Source: Helicobacter bizzozeronii CCUG 35545 (GTDB taxonomy: Bacteria > Campylobacterota > Campylobacteria > Campylobacterales > Helicobacteraceae). From it: a stretch of DNA of 41,141 nucleotides. Positions 7,282 to 16,880 of this stretch are shown one piece after another. How positions within the stretch are numbered: position 1 is the stretch's first letter; the number at the start of each line of letters is the position of its first letter. The translations under genes were made by a program, and so were the position numbers. The notes below the pieces were generated by a model, which saw nothing but the letters and a program-made list of their open reading frames with translations, was not told the origin of the DNA and did not search any database. The DNA is taken from NCBI GenBank assembly GCA_000263275.1, contig CAGP01000078.1:1-41141 (forward strand), in the 5' to 3' direction.

Positions 7282-10225
7282 GGAGTGGTTAGCACTTCCC
7301 TTAAATACGCCCACACGGCATTAACAACCTCATTTTTGCTAAGTGCTTTGCCCTCTTTAGCCTCAAAATAAACCCTAGAGACCTCCAGATCCGCGCTAGC
7401 CTCCAGCTTGTCAAAGAGATTGCCCTCCCGATCTAAATCCTTTTCTGTTTTAATTTTTGCCATTGCCTCTTTTAAAAGCGTGCGATCCACACCCACCGCC
7501 TGCACGATCTCCTCTATCTTTTTGTCTTGTTTGGCTTGCTTGTATTGCACTCTACACGCCTCAATCCCTATTTCTTGCCAGTTTGTGGGTAAATGGTGTA
7601 GAAAAAACTCCCTATCTTCGGGCTCAAGGGTTTGTAAATAGCGGTCTAACTTCTCTTGGTTTTTCTCTTTGAGCAATGCTTCAATGTAGGCGTAATCAAT
7701 CAACATCCCCTCATCTTGCTCGATCAAGTCATAATCGATTTCAAACCCCGGATCTTCTACGCCCCGCTCGCGCGTGCGCTTTTGATAATTATTTGCAATT
7801 TCTTTATATTTCTGTAAATAAAACCTAAAAGTTTCCTCATCTAGTTCAAGGAACACCACCTCTTTGGGTGTCCCTAGTAGCTCTTGCTCCTCCTCGCTTA
7901 GGCAGTATTCCTTTTGATCCCATTTAAGCCCCTGAATCTGTGCATTCCTGACAATACGGGCTAGTTTTTTAAACAGCTCGTTGAATTGATTTTGTGTGTG
8001 AGTGTCTTTTAGCTCTTGATCCGTGACTAAAAGGGGTTGTATCTGATGGTGTAGGGCGTTGATTTGCTTTACTTTGTCGGTGAGTTTGCTCTCTGAAGTA
8101 TCCACATCCGCACCATCGGCATAGACTTTAACCGCCTCTTCAAGATTGTCCTTCATCGTGGCGTATTTGCGTAAGAAAATAATATTGCCAAAAGGTTTAT
8201 CTCGATCAAAAACGCGGTTTGTACGACTCAAAGCTTGGATTAAGTTCGCCCCCTCTAAGATTTTATCCAAATATAGAGTATTGACAAAGAGCGAGTCAAA
8301 GCCTGTGAGCATTTGATCGACCACGATCACTAAGTCTAAGCGTTCCCCAGTGTCTAAGTTGGCATAAGGTCCTCTGTGGGCTAGGCGTTGGGCGACATCT
8401 TTTTGGAAAGCGTGGTAATTTTCAAATGTAAAGCTACATTCAAAGCGGTGATTATAGTCGTTTAAAATCGCCTCAATACCCGCCCTCTTGTCTGTCGTGG
8501 CGTTATCGCTGGGGTCAAACATGGCGGTGATTTTATAGGGATGATCGTGTTCTTTGAATATTTTGTAATACTCTAGGGCATCTGGGATACTTGAAGTGGC
8601 AAAAATAGCATGGAATTTGCGCTTTTGGCTCAGTCTGGCGTGGTTGTCTAAAATGTAGCCAACAACTTGCTCTTTATGTTCCTTATTAAACATAGCGGGT
8701 TTAATTTGGGCTTCAAGGTCTTTGTGTGTGATCTCTTGCTTGTCTAACCACTTCTTGTATTCTAGCTCCCTTGCTCCCTCGCCTTCATTTTTTGCCCTTT
8801 CTGTGGCTTTCATTGTGGCAATGTTGTGGCGTAATTTTGGCATGGTGTTGGCAAAGCTGACATAAAAGCGTAGCACCATCTTATCTTTCATACCATGCGC
8901 TAAGGTGTAGCGGTGTAATTCCTTGCCAAAAATGTCCGCCGTGTTGAGCTTGCTTGTCTTATCAGTCTTAGGCGTGCCGGTAAAACCAATAAAGAGCGCA
9001 TTTTTAAAGTTATCTTTAATGGTTTTGAGCATACCTAGCGAATCGTTTTCTTTAGCATGGGCATTACCAAAGGTGCTTCTGTGGGCTTCATCCACGATAA
9101 AAATTATTTTTTGTTTGTCAAATGCCTTGTTGGGTTGGATTCGATACATCGTTTGCAAAGTGGCGATCAGCACCGCCTCCCTTTTGTCTTTAAGGGCTGT
9201 TGCTAGTTCTGCAGCGCTCATGCTTGTGCTATCTTGCACCACTTCCCCCGTGTCTGCCTTTTTGTATTCCTGCAAGGTTTGGAGCACCAACTCCCGCCTG
9301 TCGGCTAGAAAAACCACCTTTTTGGCCATTTTTTTTATGCAAGAGCAGAGTCGCGCTTTTAAAGCTGGTGAGCGTTTTACCACTCCCTGTGGTGTGCCAC
9401 ACATAGCCCCCCTTGTTGTCTTGGCTTATTTGACTTTCCTCTGCGCTCTTTAAAATCGCTTGCACGGCATAACACTGATAAGGGCGCATCGCCTTGAGGC
9501 TTTGGTTGGAGCTATCAGCAATCATGTAGTGGCTAATGAAGGTGTGGATGAAATCCACCGATAAAAAGCGTTTGATAAACTCTTTATAATCTTGGATGGG
9601 CTCATTGTTCTCATCTGCCCACTCAAAACAAAATTCTTTTTTGAAATCTTGCGCGCCCCCAAAATTAGAAAAATACTTGATCTTTTCAGGGGTGGCACAC
9701 ACAAAGAGCTGGATACACTTGAATAAACCCTTAAATGCCCCCTCTTTGGCATAATCTTTAATCTGCTTAAACGCCATATCTAAAGACACTCCCCGATTTT
9801 TAAGCTCAATATGCACTAAGGGCAAGCCATTGATAAGCAGGCTAATATCCCCGTCGTTTTTTCTCTCTTTCCCATTTTTCCCCAAACCATGGTTGTCTGG
9901 CAATTTGGTAACGGGTGTTGCCCAGCCCTATGTCGGTGTCAAAAATCTTTAGATGTTTGCTTATGCCCTCTTGCTGGAGTGCCACACTGCCCCCCTCTAG
10001 CAGGCGGTGTATCTCAAAGGGGGTTTTATTTTGTATTTGGCTTAAAATCTCTTGCATTTGTGCATCATTTAAGGGTTTTTTTATGCAATCCTTGTTGTGA
10101 TCATAAAGGATTTTCTGCCAATTCTTTAGCAGATCGTGGTGTTTGGGGTATTCTAGCACCTCCTCCTCCCATTTATGTTTTTTCAAGGTTTGGATAAAGT
10201 CCTCTTCAAAGTCTTTTTCTGCCAT
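7278..10225 (-). pseudogene. hsdR: Type I restriction endonuclease motor subunit, two frameshifts
   Basis: Three frames (10225-9842, about 9903-9330, 9330-7278) make one HsdR of about 980 residues. The N-terminal nuclease has GDISLLINGLPLVHIELKNR (PD-(D/E)xK core). The motor has WHTTGSGKT (Walker A), IFIVDEAHRS (DEAH box), and IGFTGTP. The breaks coincide with T6 at 9857-9862 (T5 restores EREKNDGDISLL) and T8 at 9329-9336 (T7 restores LHKKMAKKVVFLADRR). The start ATG 10225 overlaps the upstream hsdS stop as TAAATG with AAGGAG just before it. As read, the protein would be truncated before its ATPase and inactive. Confidence 0.8.
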
Positions 10226-10928
10226 TTAGTTCTCCTTGTAGATGAGTTGATCCCTTAGGGCGCGTGTGATCCGCGCTAAGAGTTGTTGCTCTTGGTGGGT
10301 GAGTTCAATCAAGCGATCCAGAGTGCTTAACAAATGGGCGATTTTTTGCTGTGTGGGGAGAGGGGGGAGGGGGATTTTAAGGGTGCGTACATTTTCAGCT
10401 GTTAAATTTAAATGCGATGACTGATATACATTGCCTTGCAAACACTTTTGCCCCAACCGACTTTGAAAAAAATACATGATAAATTCGCCATTGTATGCGT
10501 GTTTAAGCTTACAAATGGCTATCTCTCTCCCCGAAAACGCTACTTTGTCCCCCTTAAAAAAACCTACATTGCCAATTTTGCCCGAACTTGAGATTAAAAG
10601 CGTAGGGCTATCCAAAAGAATTTTTTTTAAAGCGTTGGGCGACAGCAATGGGGATAAAATAATCCGTTTTAAAGTTAATGCGTGTGCCTTCAAAGTCTTT
10701 ATTTTGTATAAAAGAATAGGCGTTTTTGTCTGTTTTAAGCAAGGCGGGCTTAATGGTATTAGAGTAATCAAACCCTGTTTGTTTTGTAATAAGGCTACAC
10801 ACCTCCCCCAGTTCCACCTCCTCCCACGCTCCGCCATCCTCCTTAAAACGCCACATACGCCCTAAAAGCAACTCTAGCATGCCTTGTTTCACCTGCTCTA
10901 AGAGGGCTTGTTTTCGGGCTAGCAACAT
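10226..10928 (-). pseudogene. hsdS: Type I specificity subunit, frameshifted at a T8/A8 tract
   Basis: The frame from ATG 10928 (MLLARKQALLEQVKQGMLEL) runs through one recognition domain and breaks at eight T on the plus strand (10621-10628, A8 in the gene). The second frame continues to 10226 with the conserved KIPLPPLPTQQKIAHLLSTL and a C-terminal helix (RALRDQLIYKEN). The start lies one base after the hsdM fragment stop, and the gene is followed directly by hsdR, so hsdM'-hsdS-hsdR form one operon. A homopolymer of eight inside hsdS is a plausible slipped-strand switch as well as an error-prone site. At about 234 codons it is shorter than a two-domain HsdS. Confidence 0.72.
10358..10378 (-). 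repeat. Inverted repeat copy 2 within the opposed hsdS
   Basis: Exact reverse complement of 6619-6639, again coding the IPLPPL block. The two copies flank hsdR in opposite orientation and are 3.7 kb apart. Confidence 0.7.
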
Positions 10929-10929
10929 C

Positions 10930-11445
10930 TCACGCCTTTAAGATTTGTAGTAGGGCTTGCAAGCCCTCATGCTCTTTAAAACCCTCTAAATCCTCTAGTG
11001 CGCTCTCTAGCTCCTTAGTGGCGTGGGTGATGTCTTTTTGCACTCCTTGCAAACAAAGGGCGTATTTGCTCGCTAATGCTTGCACACGGCGCGCCAACTG
11101 GGCGACAAACTGCTTAGGCAAGGCAAAAAGGGCGTTTTCTAGGGGGTTAAACCACTTTTGCCCCAACAGCTCTAAAATCTCAGTTTCGCTTAAATTTTTA
11201 AGTTTGTCTAGCACCAAAGCCACTAACGCCTCTTGGAGTTTTTTAAGCTTTTCTTTTAAGGATTTTTCTTGCTGGCTGAGTTGGTAGTAAGGGATAAGTT
11301 TAGCCCCTAGCTCTGTATGTTTGAGTGCCTCTAGGGCAAATTCTAGGCATTTGGCTTTTAATTTGGCTTGGTTGAAGGATTTGCAATCCTTGTTGAGCAA
11401 ATCCTTAAAGTGAATTAAAATTTCTTGATCTTCTAAAAGCTCTTT
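10930..11445 (-). pseudogene. hsdM: C-terminal fragment of Type I methylase
   Basis: An open frame after a stop at 11446-11448 gives about 171 residues resembling the C-terminal region of HsdM: a helical segment (LEFALEALKHTELGAKLIPYY), SETEILELLGQKWFNPLENAL and a long terminal coiled coil. No start other than TTG or GTG is available; TTG 11400 is the first. The methyltransferase domain with its NPPY and SAM motifs is absent from the window, so this operon as seen has no modification subunit. The 5' truncation lies next to the virB-region boundary, suggesting that insertion or deletion at about 11450-11640 removed the rest. Confidence 0.6.
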
Positions 11446-11656
11446 TTAATAAGCCTTTCTTTCTTGTTCGTATCCCCTGCCCTTGTGTTCCTCTAAAAAG
11501 TCGTGCAAAGCCATTAACCGCGCCTGAGGGGTGCTTGGACTTTGCCTAAGAATATCTGCGCCTCTTTCTCTTAGTAGCTTTTCTAATCCATTCTTACCAG
11601 AATGTAACTTTTTACTCCTCAGCCTCCACTAAGTCCCACCACTGGGAGACGCATAG
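11446..11656 (-). other. Junction region with short open-frame remnants
   Basis: The minus strand has about 50 codons open from about 11606 to the TAA at 11446, in the same frame as the hsdM fragment, including RERGADILRQSPSTPQARL and LHDFLEEHKGRGYEQER. A further short frame ends WWDLVEAEE near 11605. I do not recognise either piece. This is probably the scar between the restriction island and the secretion operon. Confidence 0.3.
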
Positions 11657-12424
11657 ATGTGTTATAGGCATAAGATTGTCAAGCCTAATTTAGATTTTAA
11701 AGATTTAAAACAGATGTGGAATGCCAATGTGGCCTATTCCAAAGGAACTAAAAACCACTATTTTAGATGGCAAGAAGACATTGATTACAAGATTTTCAAT
11801 ACCAACACCCTATGTGAGTCAGCAATACTTTTTTATGGCTCATCGGGTTGCAGGCAGTTATATCTTCTGCTTTGCAAGTTGGCTATGCGTGTTTCAAGCA
11901 ACAAGATTGCCCTAGATAGACACTACGCTAAATATGTGCTACAAATTGTCCCTAGAACTTTGCGGATGCAACTAGACATCTTAGAAAAAGTCGGTTTGAT
12001 CTCTTTAATCAAAGGCAAACGCCGTTATGCCTACATTTACTTAAAGGACTATCGGAAACTACCGAGCTATCAATCTGTGGGTTTGAACAAGAAAGCCAAT
12101 ATGCCCACACCTTTTTTCTTGACCATTCTAGCTTATAGCAAAAAGATTGCTCAAGCTTTAAAAGAAGTGACTTTCACAATGCAGGGCAGACACGGGCTTT
12201 TTACACTCAAGTCTCCCAAAGATAGGGGGCGTATGCGCCGTCTCAATGATGTCATCTTAGAGTTTAGTCCTTTGCAAGACCCCAATACCACCATCTCTTT
12301 GACTTATAAGCAACTCACAGGCAAGGAAATCCCTAGTATGAAGTGTTTTTATCAAGTAGCCATTGTGAAGAAAAACATCATAGAAGCTCTGACAAGTCAA
12401 ATGGTTTTAGGAGAAGTGGCGTGA
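11657..12424 (+). CDS. Hypothetical protein with winged-helix-like segment
   Basis: A 255-residue basic protein. The central part (YAKYVLQIVPRTLRMQLDIL followed by EKVGLISLIKGKRRYAYIYL) has the helix-turn-helix and beta-hairpin pattern of a winged helix, as in replication initiators or regulators, but I cannot name a family. The 3' end overlaps the virB2 start (GTG 12421) by 4 bp, so it heads the virB operon. The start at 11657 is tentative, with no clear ribosome site. The frame is intact. Confidence 0.5.
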   Translation: MCYRHKIVKPNLDFKDLKQMWNANVAYSKGTKNHYFRWQEDIDYKIFNTNTLCESAILFYGSSGCRQLYLLLCKLAMRVSSNKIALDRHYAKYVLQIVPRTLRMQLDILEKVGLISLIKGKRRYAYIYLKDYRKLPSYQSVGLNKKANMPTPFFLTILAYSKKIAQALKEVTFTMQGRHGLFTLKSPKDRGRMRRLNDVILEFSPLQDPNTTISLTYKQLTGKEIPSMKCFYQVAIVKKNIIEALTSQMVLGEVA

Positions 12425-12702
12425 AAAAATATCTAAAGCCCTTAATAGGTGTCTTGCTCTGTGTGAGCGTATTGCACGCTGGAGGACTAGAGGGTTTGCA
12501 AAATGCTATCCAAACTTGGCTCAGTAGTGGTAAAGCCAAATTAATCCTCACCATCATCTTTATTGGCATCGGTATTTATGTGTGGAAAAACCTAGATCGC
12601 TGGAAAGAGATTTTGCTTGTCGTGATTGGGGTGATACTAGGCTCACTGCTTTTCTTTGGTGCGCCCAAACTCTCTGGTTGGTTTATCACACTTTTTCAAT
12701 AA
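12421..12702 (+). CDS. virB2: VirB2-like major pilin subunit
   Basis: GTG 12421 follows a TAGGAG ribosome site. The 93-residue product has a signal-like N-terminus ending LLCVSVLHAG, then a cleaved-pilin layout with two transmembrane helices (ILTIIFIGIGIYVWK and ILLVVIGVILGSLLFFG) separated by a short charged loop, the pattern of VirB2/TrbC pilins. It sits first in a virB2-virB3-virB4 order, which supports the call. Confidence 0.8.
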   Translation: MKKYLKPLIGVLLCVSVLHAGGLEGLQNAIQTWLSSGKAKLILTIIFIGIGIYVWKNLDRWKEILLVVIGVILGSLLFFGAPKLSGWFITLFQ

Positions 12703-12712
12703 GGGAATGTAG

Positions 12713-12976
12713 ATGCAAGTTGTGAGCGTGGTTGTATTCAATTTGAGAGAAATCTCTACCAAAGAGAAGTTTCTTTGGCTCAATGCCAAGAGCTTTTTAA
12801 TTTGTCTGCTTGTGCCCTTTGTTTTATTGCCCACGATTGGGATTGTATATGCCTTATTACTCTATGGGGTGTTCTTATTGGCGTTTAGCATTTTAGAATT
12901 TTTTGATGAAGACATTAGCGACATTTTGATAGCCCATTCTAAGATTAAGACTAAGAGCACGAGATTTTATGCGTGA
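12713..12976 (+). CDS. virB3: VirB3-like inner-membrane protein
   Basis: An 87-residue protein with a cytosolic N-terminus and a hydrophobic hairpin (FLICLLVPFVLLPTIGIVYA then LLLYGVFLLAFSILEF), matching VirB3/TrbD. It lies between virB2 and virB4, 10 bp after virB2. In the family VirB3 works with VirB4 in pilus biogenesis. Confidence 0.75.
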   Translation: MQVVSVVVFNLREISTKEKFLWLNAKSFLICLLVPFVLLPTIGIVYALLLYGVFLLAFSILEFFDEDISDILIAHSKIKTKSTRFYA

Positions 12977-13013
12977 AACAAAATCTTATAAAGTATTTGG
13001 TTGTGGTTGATTC

Positions 13014-15427
13014 GTGCTGAGCAACTTACTAGCCTTTTGCAAAAATAAGAGCATTGACTACCTAGCAGGGGCAATGCCTAAAGTCCATTCTATGGCTGAT
13101 GAGAACAACATTCTAGGCATCTACGATCACCACTTCATCATCACCAAACAAGAAAATCTAGTGGGGGCTTTGGAGTTGCAGGGCTTGAGTTATCTCAATT
13201 TGATGCAACAGGATTTAGAACACTACTTTAATGTCCGCCAAAATGCTTTAGATGGCATACCTAATGGGGTTTCTGTGCGGATTGTCGCCAAGAGGCGCAA
13301 AGAGCGCATCAAACAAAACTCCCATTTGGATAACTCTTATGCCAAAGCTATTATATCAGCCTTTGAGAGCAAAGAGATTTTTGATCACCGCTACTATCTG
13401 ATATTTGAAAGCACAACGAGCACACTAAAAAGTTTTTTTGAAAAGAAAAAACTAGAGATGACCACTTCAATAGGGGATGGAGATACTAAAACGCCTATCA
13501 CTTTTGCCAACAAGCACTCGATGCTCAGACAAGTGATTCAAAGAGTGGCCAATGCACTCAGAGACTTCAACCCTAGAGAACTTGAATCTTCTGAAATCTT
13601 GCGTTTCTATGCGGAATACATCAATGGTATCGATATTCCTTTTAAGCCTGTAATGGGGATTTTAAGCGATAGTTATATTGCCAGTGATTTAGAGTTTTTC
13701 AAGGACTATTTCACCTTGACATTCAATAGCAAGACCACATACCAACGCTTTGTGGGTGTAAAGAGCTATGAGAATCAAAACATCACCTCTGTGGCTCTCT
13801 CTTCTTTGTTGCACTATGAGTGTGAGTTAGACATCATCTTCTCTATTGAGCCTTTAGGCACATTTGAGAGTTTGAGATTTTTAAAGCTACGCAGGAAATT
13901 CACTTTTGTCAATTTTGTTAAAGAAGAATTAGACAAATACATTGACCTAGTGCAAGCCTCTAGGCTCTCAATGCAAAAAAATCGCCTTGAATATCCTCAT
14001 TAAAGCAGAGAGCAAAGAGCAACTAGATAAGCACACCGAACATGTTTTAAGCTTGCTCAACAATGAAGGCTTGGTGAGCAAAGAGGAAACCATCGGGATG
14101 ATACCCTCTTACTTCTCTTTCTTCCCCGGACGGATGGATTTAAACTATCGGGCTAGACACCAAACTTCTAAGGTGATGGCAGCCTTGCTCTTGTTTGAAA
14201 AGAATAATAAGGGTTTTAAAGCCAACTCTTGGGGGGATATGCCCTTGAGCGTGTTTAAAAACTTAGATCACTCCCCTTATTTTATTTAATTTCCATAACC
14301 AAGAGGTGCAATATAAGGGGGTATCAGCCCACAATGTGGCTAGAGTGAATGGGCATACGATGGTCATCGGAGCAACAGGGGGAGGCAAGACGACCTTAAT
14401 GAGCTATTTGATGATGAGTGCCTTGAAGTATTCTAATTTAGACATTTTAGCTTTAGATAGATTGAATGGGTTGTATTCCTTCACCAAATACTTTGGAGGG
14501 GTGTATAACAATGAGGAGGATTTTTATATCAATCCTTTGACCTTAGAAGACTCCAAAGAAGATGTTTCTTTCTTGTGCAGTTTTTACAGCCACATGCTCA
14601 ATATTGAAAATACAGATAGGAGAGACAAAGAGCTTACCGAAGATCAGAATGCCGTGCTCAAAGCGATTGAGAGCATGTATCAAGAGCACCAAGGCAAAGC
14701 AAAGAAGGGTATTTATGAGCCTTATACCTTAGAAGAATTTACCAACACTTTTATTAAAACACGCTCCGGGCAAATCCAAGAAACCTTGAAGCCTTATTTG
14801 GCAAATCCCATTTTCAATGCTAGGGAGGATTGTTTAGAGTTTAAAACCCGTATCACCACCATTAATATGGACTCTGTGATCAATAACCAAAAAGATACGG
14901 GCTTGTTAGCCTACTACATCTTCTATAAACTCATCCGCAGAGCTCTGCAATTAGATAGGGGTTTTCTGTGCTTCATTGATGAGTTCAAGTCTTATGCGCA
15001 AAATGCCGTGATGAATGAAAAGATTAATCTGATCATCACCCAAGCTAGAAAGGCTAATGGGGTGATTATCTTGACCCTACAAGACATCCACCAGTTGGAT
15101 GATGTGAAAAATGCGGATAGCTTTATTAAGAATATGGGAACACTGATCTTCTATCCCCAAAAGAACATTGATACCGACAAGCTCAAAGACAAATTTGGCA
15201 TCAAACTCAGCGATATTGAGCGTAATTTCTTAGAGAACACTAACACTACCAGCCACCAAATCCTTGTCAAAAACATGAATGACAGCACCTCTAATGTGGT
15301 GGATGTGAGCTTGGCAGCTCTAGGCAAATACTTGCCTGTTTTTAGTTCTAATGCCAGCAGTGTAGCACACATTAATAGCTTGATCAAGCAATATGGGGAA
15401 GATTGGAGGGAGAAGTATGTCGGATAA
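13014..15427 (+). pseudogene. virB4: VirB4 ATPase, two frameshifts
   Basis: Three frames (13014-14003, 13987-14289, 14306-15427) form one VirB4/TrbE-type ATPase of about 800 residues. The N-terminal domain begins LSNLLAFCKNKSIDYLAG; the ATPase domain has GATGGGKTTLMS (Walker A), FLCFIDEFKSY (Walker B) and IITQARKANGVIILTLQD. The first break is at seven A (13975-13981); six A gives MQKIALNILIKAES. The second is in a T-rich stretch near 14280-14292 and rejoins as FNFHNQEVQYKG. VirB4 energises pilus assembly and substrate transfer. The GTG start lacks a clear ribosome site. The last codons overlap the VirB7-like frame by 11 bp. Confidence 0.82.
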
Positions 15428-15597
15428 GAAAAGCAAATGGAGAAAGTATCTCTCTATCACCTTATTAAATCTAACCCTCACGCTTTTATTTTTAGGTCAT
15501 TTTTGCCTTGCTGCATGGCTGTTCGGATAAATTCCATGAGATGCGCAAATCCCAGTGTGCGTGTGTTGCTTTGGAACTAGGGAGTGTGGATGCCTGA
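15417..15597 (+). pseudogene. virB7: Small VirB7-like lipoprotein, apparent frameshift
   Basis: ATG 15417 opens MSDKKSKWRKYLSITLL and a hydrophobic helix, stopping after 37 codons at 15530. A second frame continues the helix as VIFALLHGC, then SDKFHEMRKSQC, and stops at 15595-15597, overlapping the virB8 start. Joining the frames near 15502-15507 (TTTTAGGTC) gives a 59-residue protein with a positively charged start, a hydrophobic core and a lipobox-like LHGC, the layout of VirB7 lipoproteins that cap the outer-membrane core. Position between virB4 and virB8 supports this. Histidine before the lipobox glycine is unusual. The frameshift is inferred. Confidence 0.5.
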
Positions 15598-16880
15598 TCT
15601 CTTAGAGCAACGCCTAGAGTTTGAAAAAATGGTGGAACGCTTTAGTAGTGGTGTATTTGATCCAGGAGACTATGAAGAATTTGCCAAGCTCAGCGCAGTC
15701 TTGCTTATAGAGATTGTAAAACACATTGATTGGCAAAAAGCACAAGAACAACAACAAAAAGAGAGTGAGAAAGTCCTAGAATCCGCTGTTGCTGTAGAAA
15801 CGCCTACTAATGAGCAACAAAGCAGTGGAGAGCAAGTCTTAGAGACTAGCCCTCCAATACCAGCACAAGCATCTAAAACACCCCAACAAGCCACTGAGCA
15901 AGCCCCAGAGTTTAATATCCATACTCAGGTGCAAGCCCACGAACAAAGCAATGTGCCAATCCAAGAGCCTGATACAGCTGTAGAACAGCGTATCCACGAA
16001 CACATTCACAAGCAACAAAGAGAACAAGAGCTAGACTTTGATGAACTAGAGCAACGCATTAAATCCAGTGTGTTGCCCCAAGTGGATGCGCTGATGCGCT
16101 CTCATTCCCAACAAATCCAAACGGATATAGAAAGCAAAATCGAGCAGTTTGTGAGCGACAACTTAGACCTGAAAAGTGTCTTTAGAGTAGAGAGAAGACT
16201 CACAAAGGTTGCTTTTAGACTGGCTCTACTTGGGGGCCTTGTGGTGGTTACTTTGAGCCTTGCTATTGTCTTTATGATGCCCTTAGTCAGAGTTGAGCCT
16301 TTGTTGATTGACTTTGCTAATGCCGACAAGCACTTTGCCATTATCCAAAAAGCAGATTCTAAGATAGAACAAAATGAAGCCTTGATGCGCTCTTTAGTAG
16401 GCAGTTATATCCTCAATAGAGAAACTATCAACCACATTGATGAAAAAGAACGCTATGAAAGCGTGCGCTTGCAAAGCTCTCCTAGCGTGCATCAAACCTT
16501 TGAACACTTAATCGCTAGTGAGCATAGCATTTACACCAACGAGGCCATTGATAGAGAGGTTAAAATTGTCAATATCTCCATCTTCAAGAAAGGCAAGGCA
16601 CAAAATATCGCCACTTCTGATGTGGTGGTCAAACTCTTCAACCAAGGCTATTTGAGCTATGAGAAGCGGTATCGCATCACCCTGAGTTTCAAATTTTTAA
16701 AAAAACTTAAAATTTGACTACAACTCTATGCCTAAAAACCCCACAGGCTTTCAAGTCTTGAAATACTCCATCACAGAAATTGCTACGATCAAGCCTTTAG
16801 ATGAAACCCATAAAATCCGCAAGCCCCCTAGAAGCAAGATTATCTACAAAGAACAAGAGAATAAGGGAGAGGGGCAATGA
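15590..16880 (+). pseudogene. virB8: VirB8 with long coiled N-terminus, C-terminal frameshift
   Basis: From ATG 15590 (upstream GTG 15584 possible). Residues about 45-170 are a Gln/Glu/Pro-rich and coiled extension not found in typical 220-residue VirB8. A transmembrane helix (LALLGGLVVVTLSLAIVFMM) follows, then the periplasmic VirB8 domain (VEPLLIDFANADKHFAII onward). The frame stops at 16717 because of seven A (16699-16705). The other frame restores the expected VirB8 end (DYNSMPKNPTGFQVLKYSI) and runs to a TGA at 16878-16880 that overlaps the virB9 ATG as ATGA. VirB8 is the inner-membrane scaffold of the secretion channel. Confidence 0.75.
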
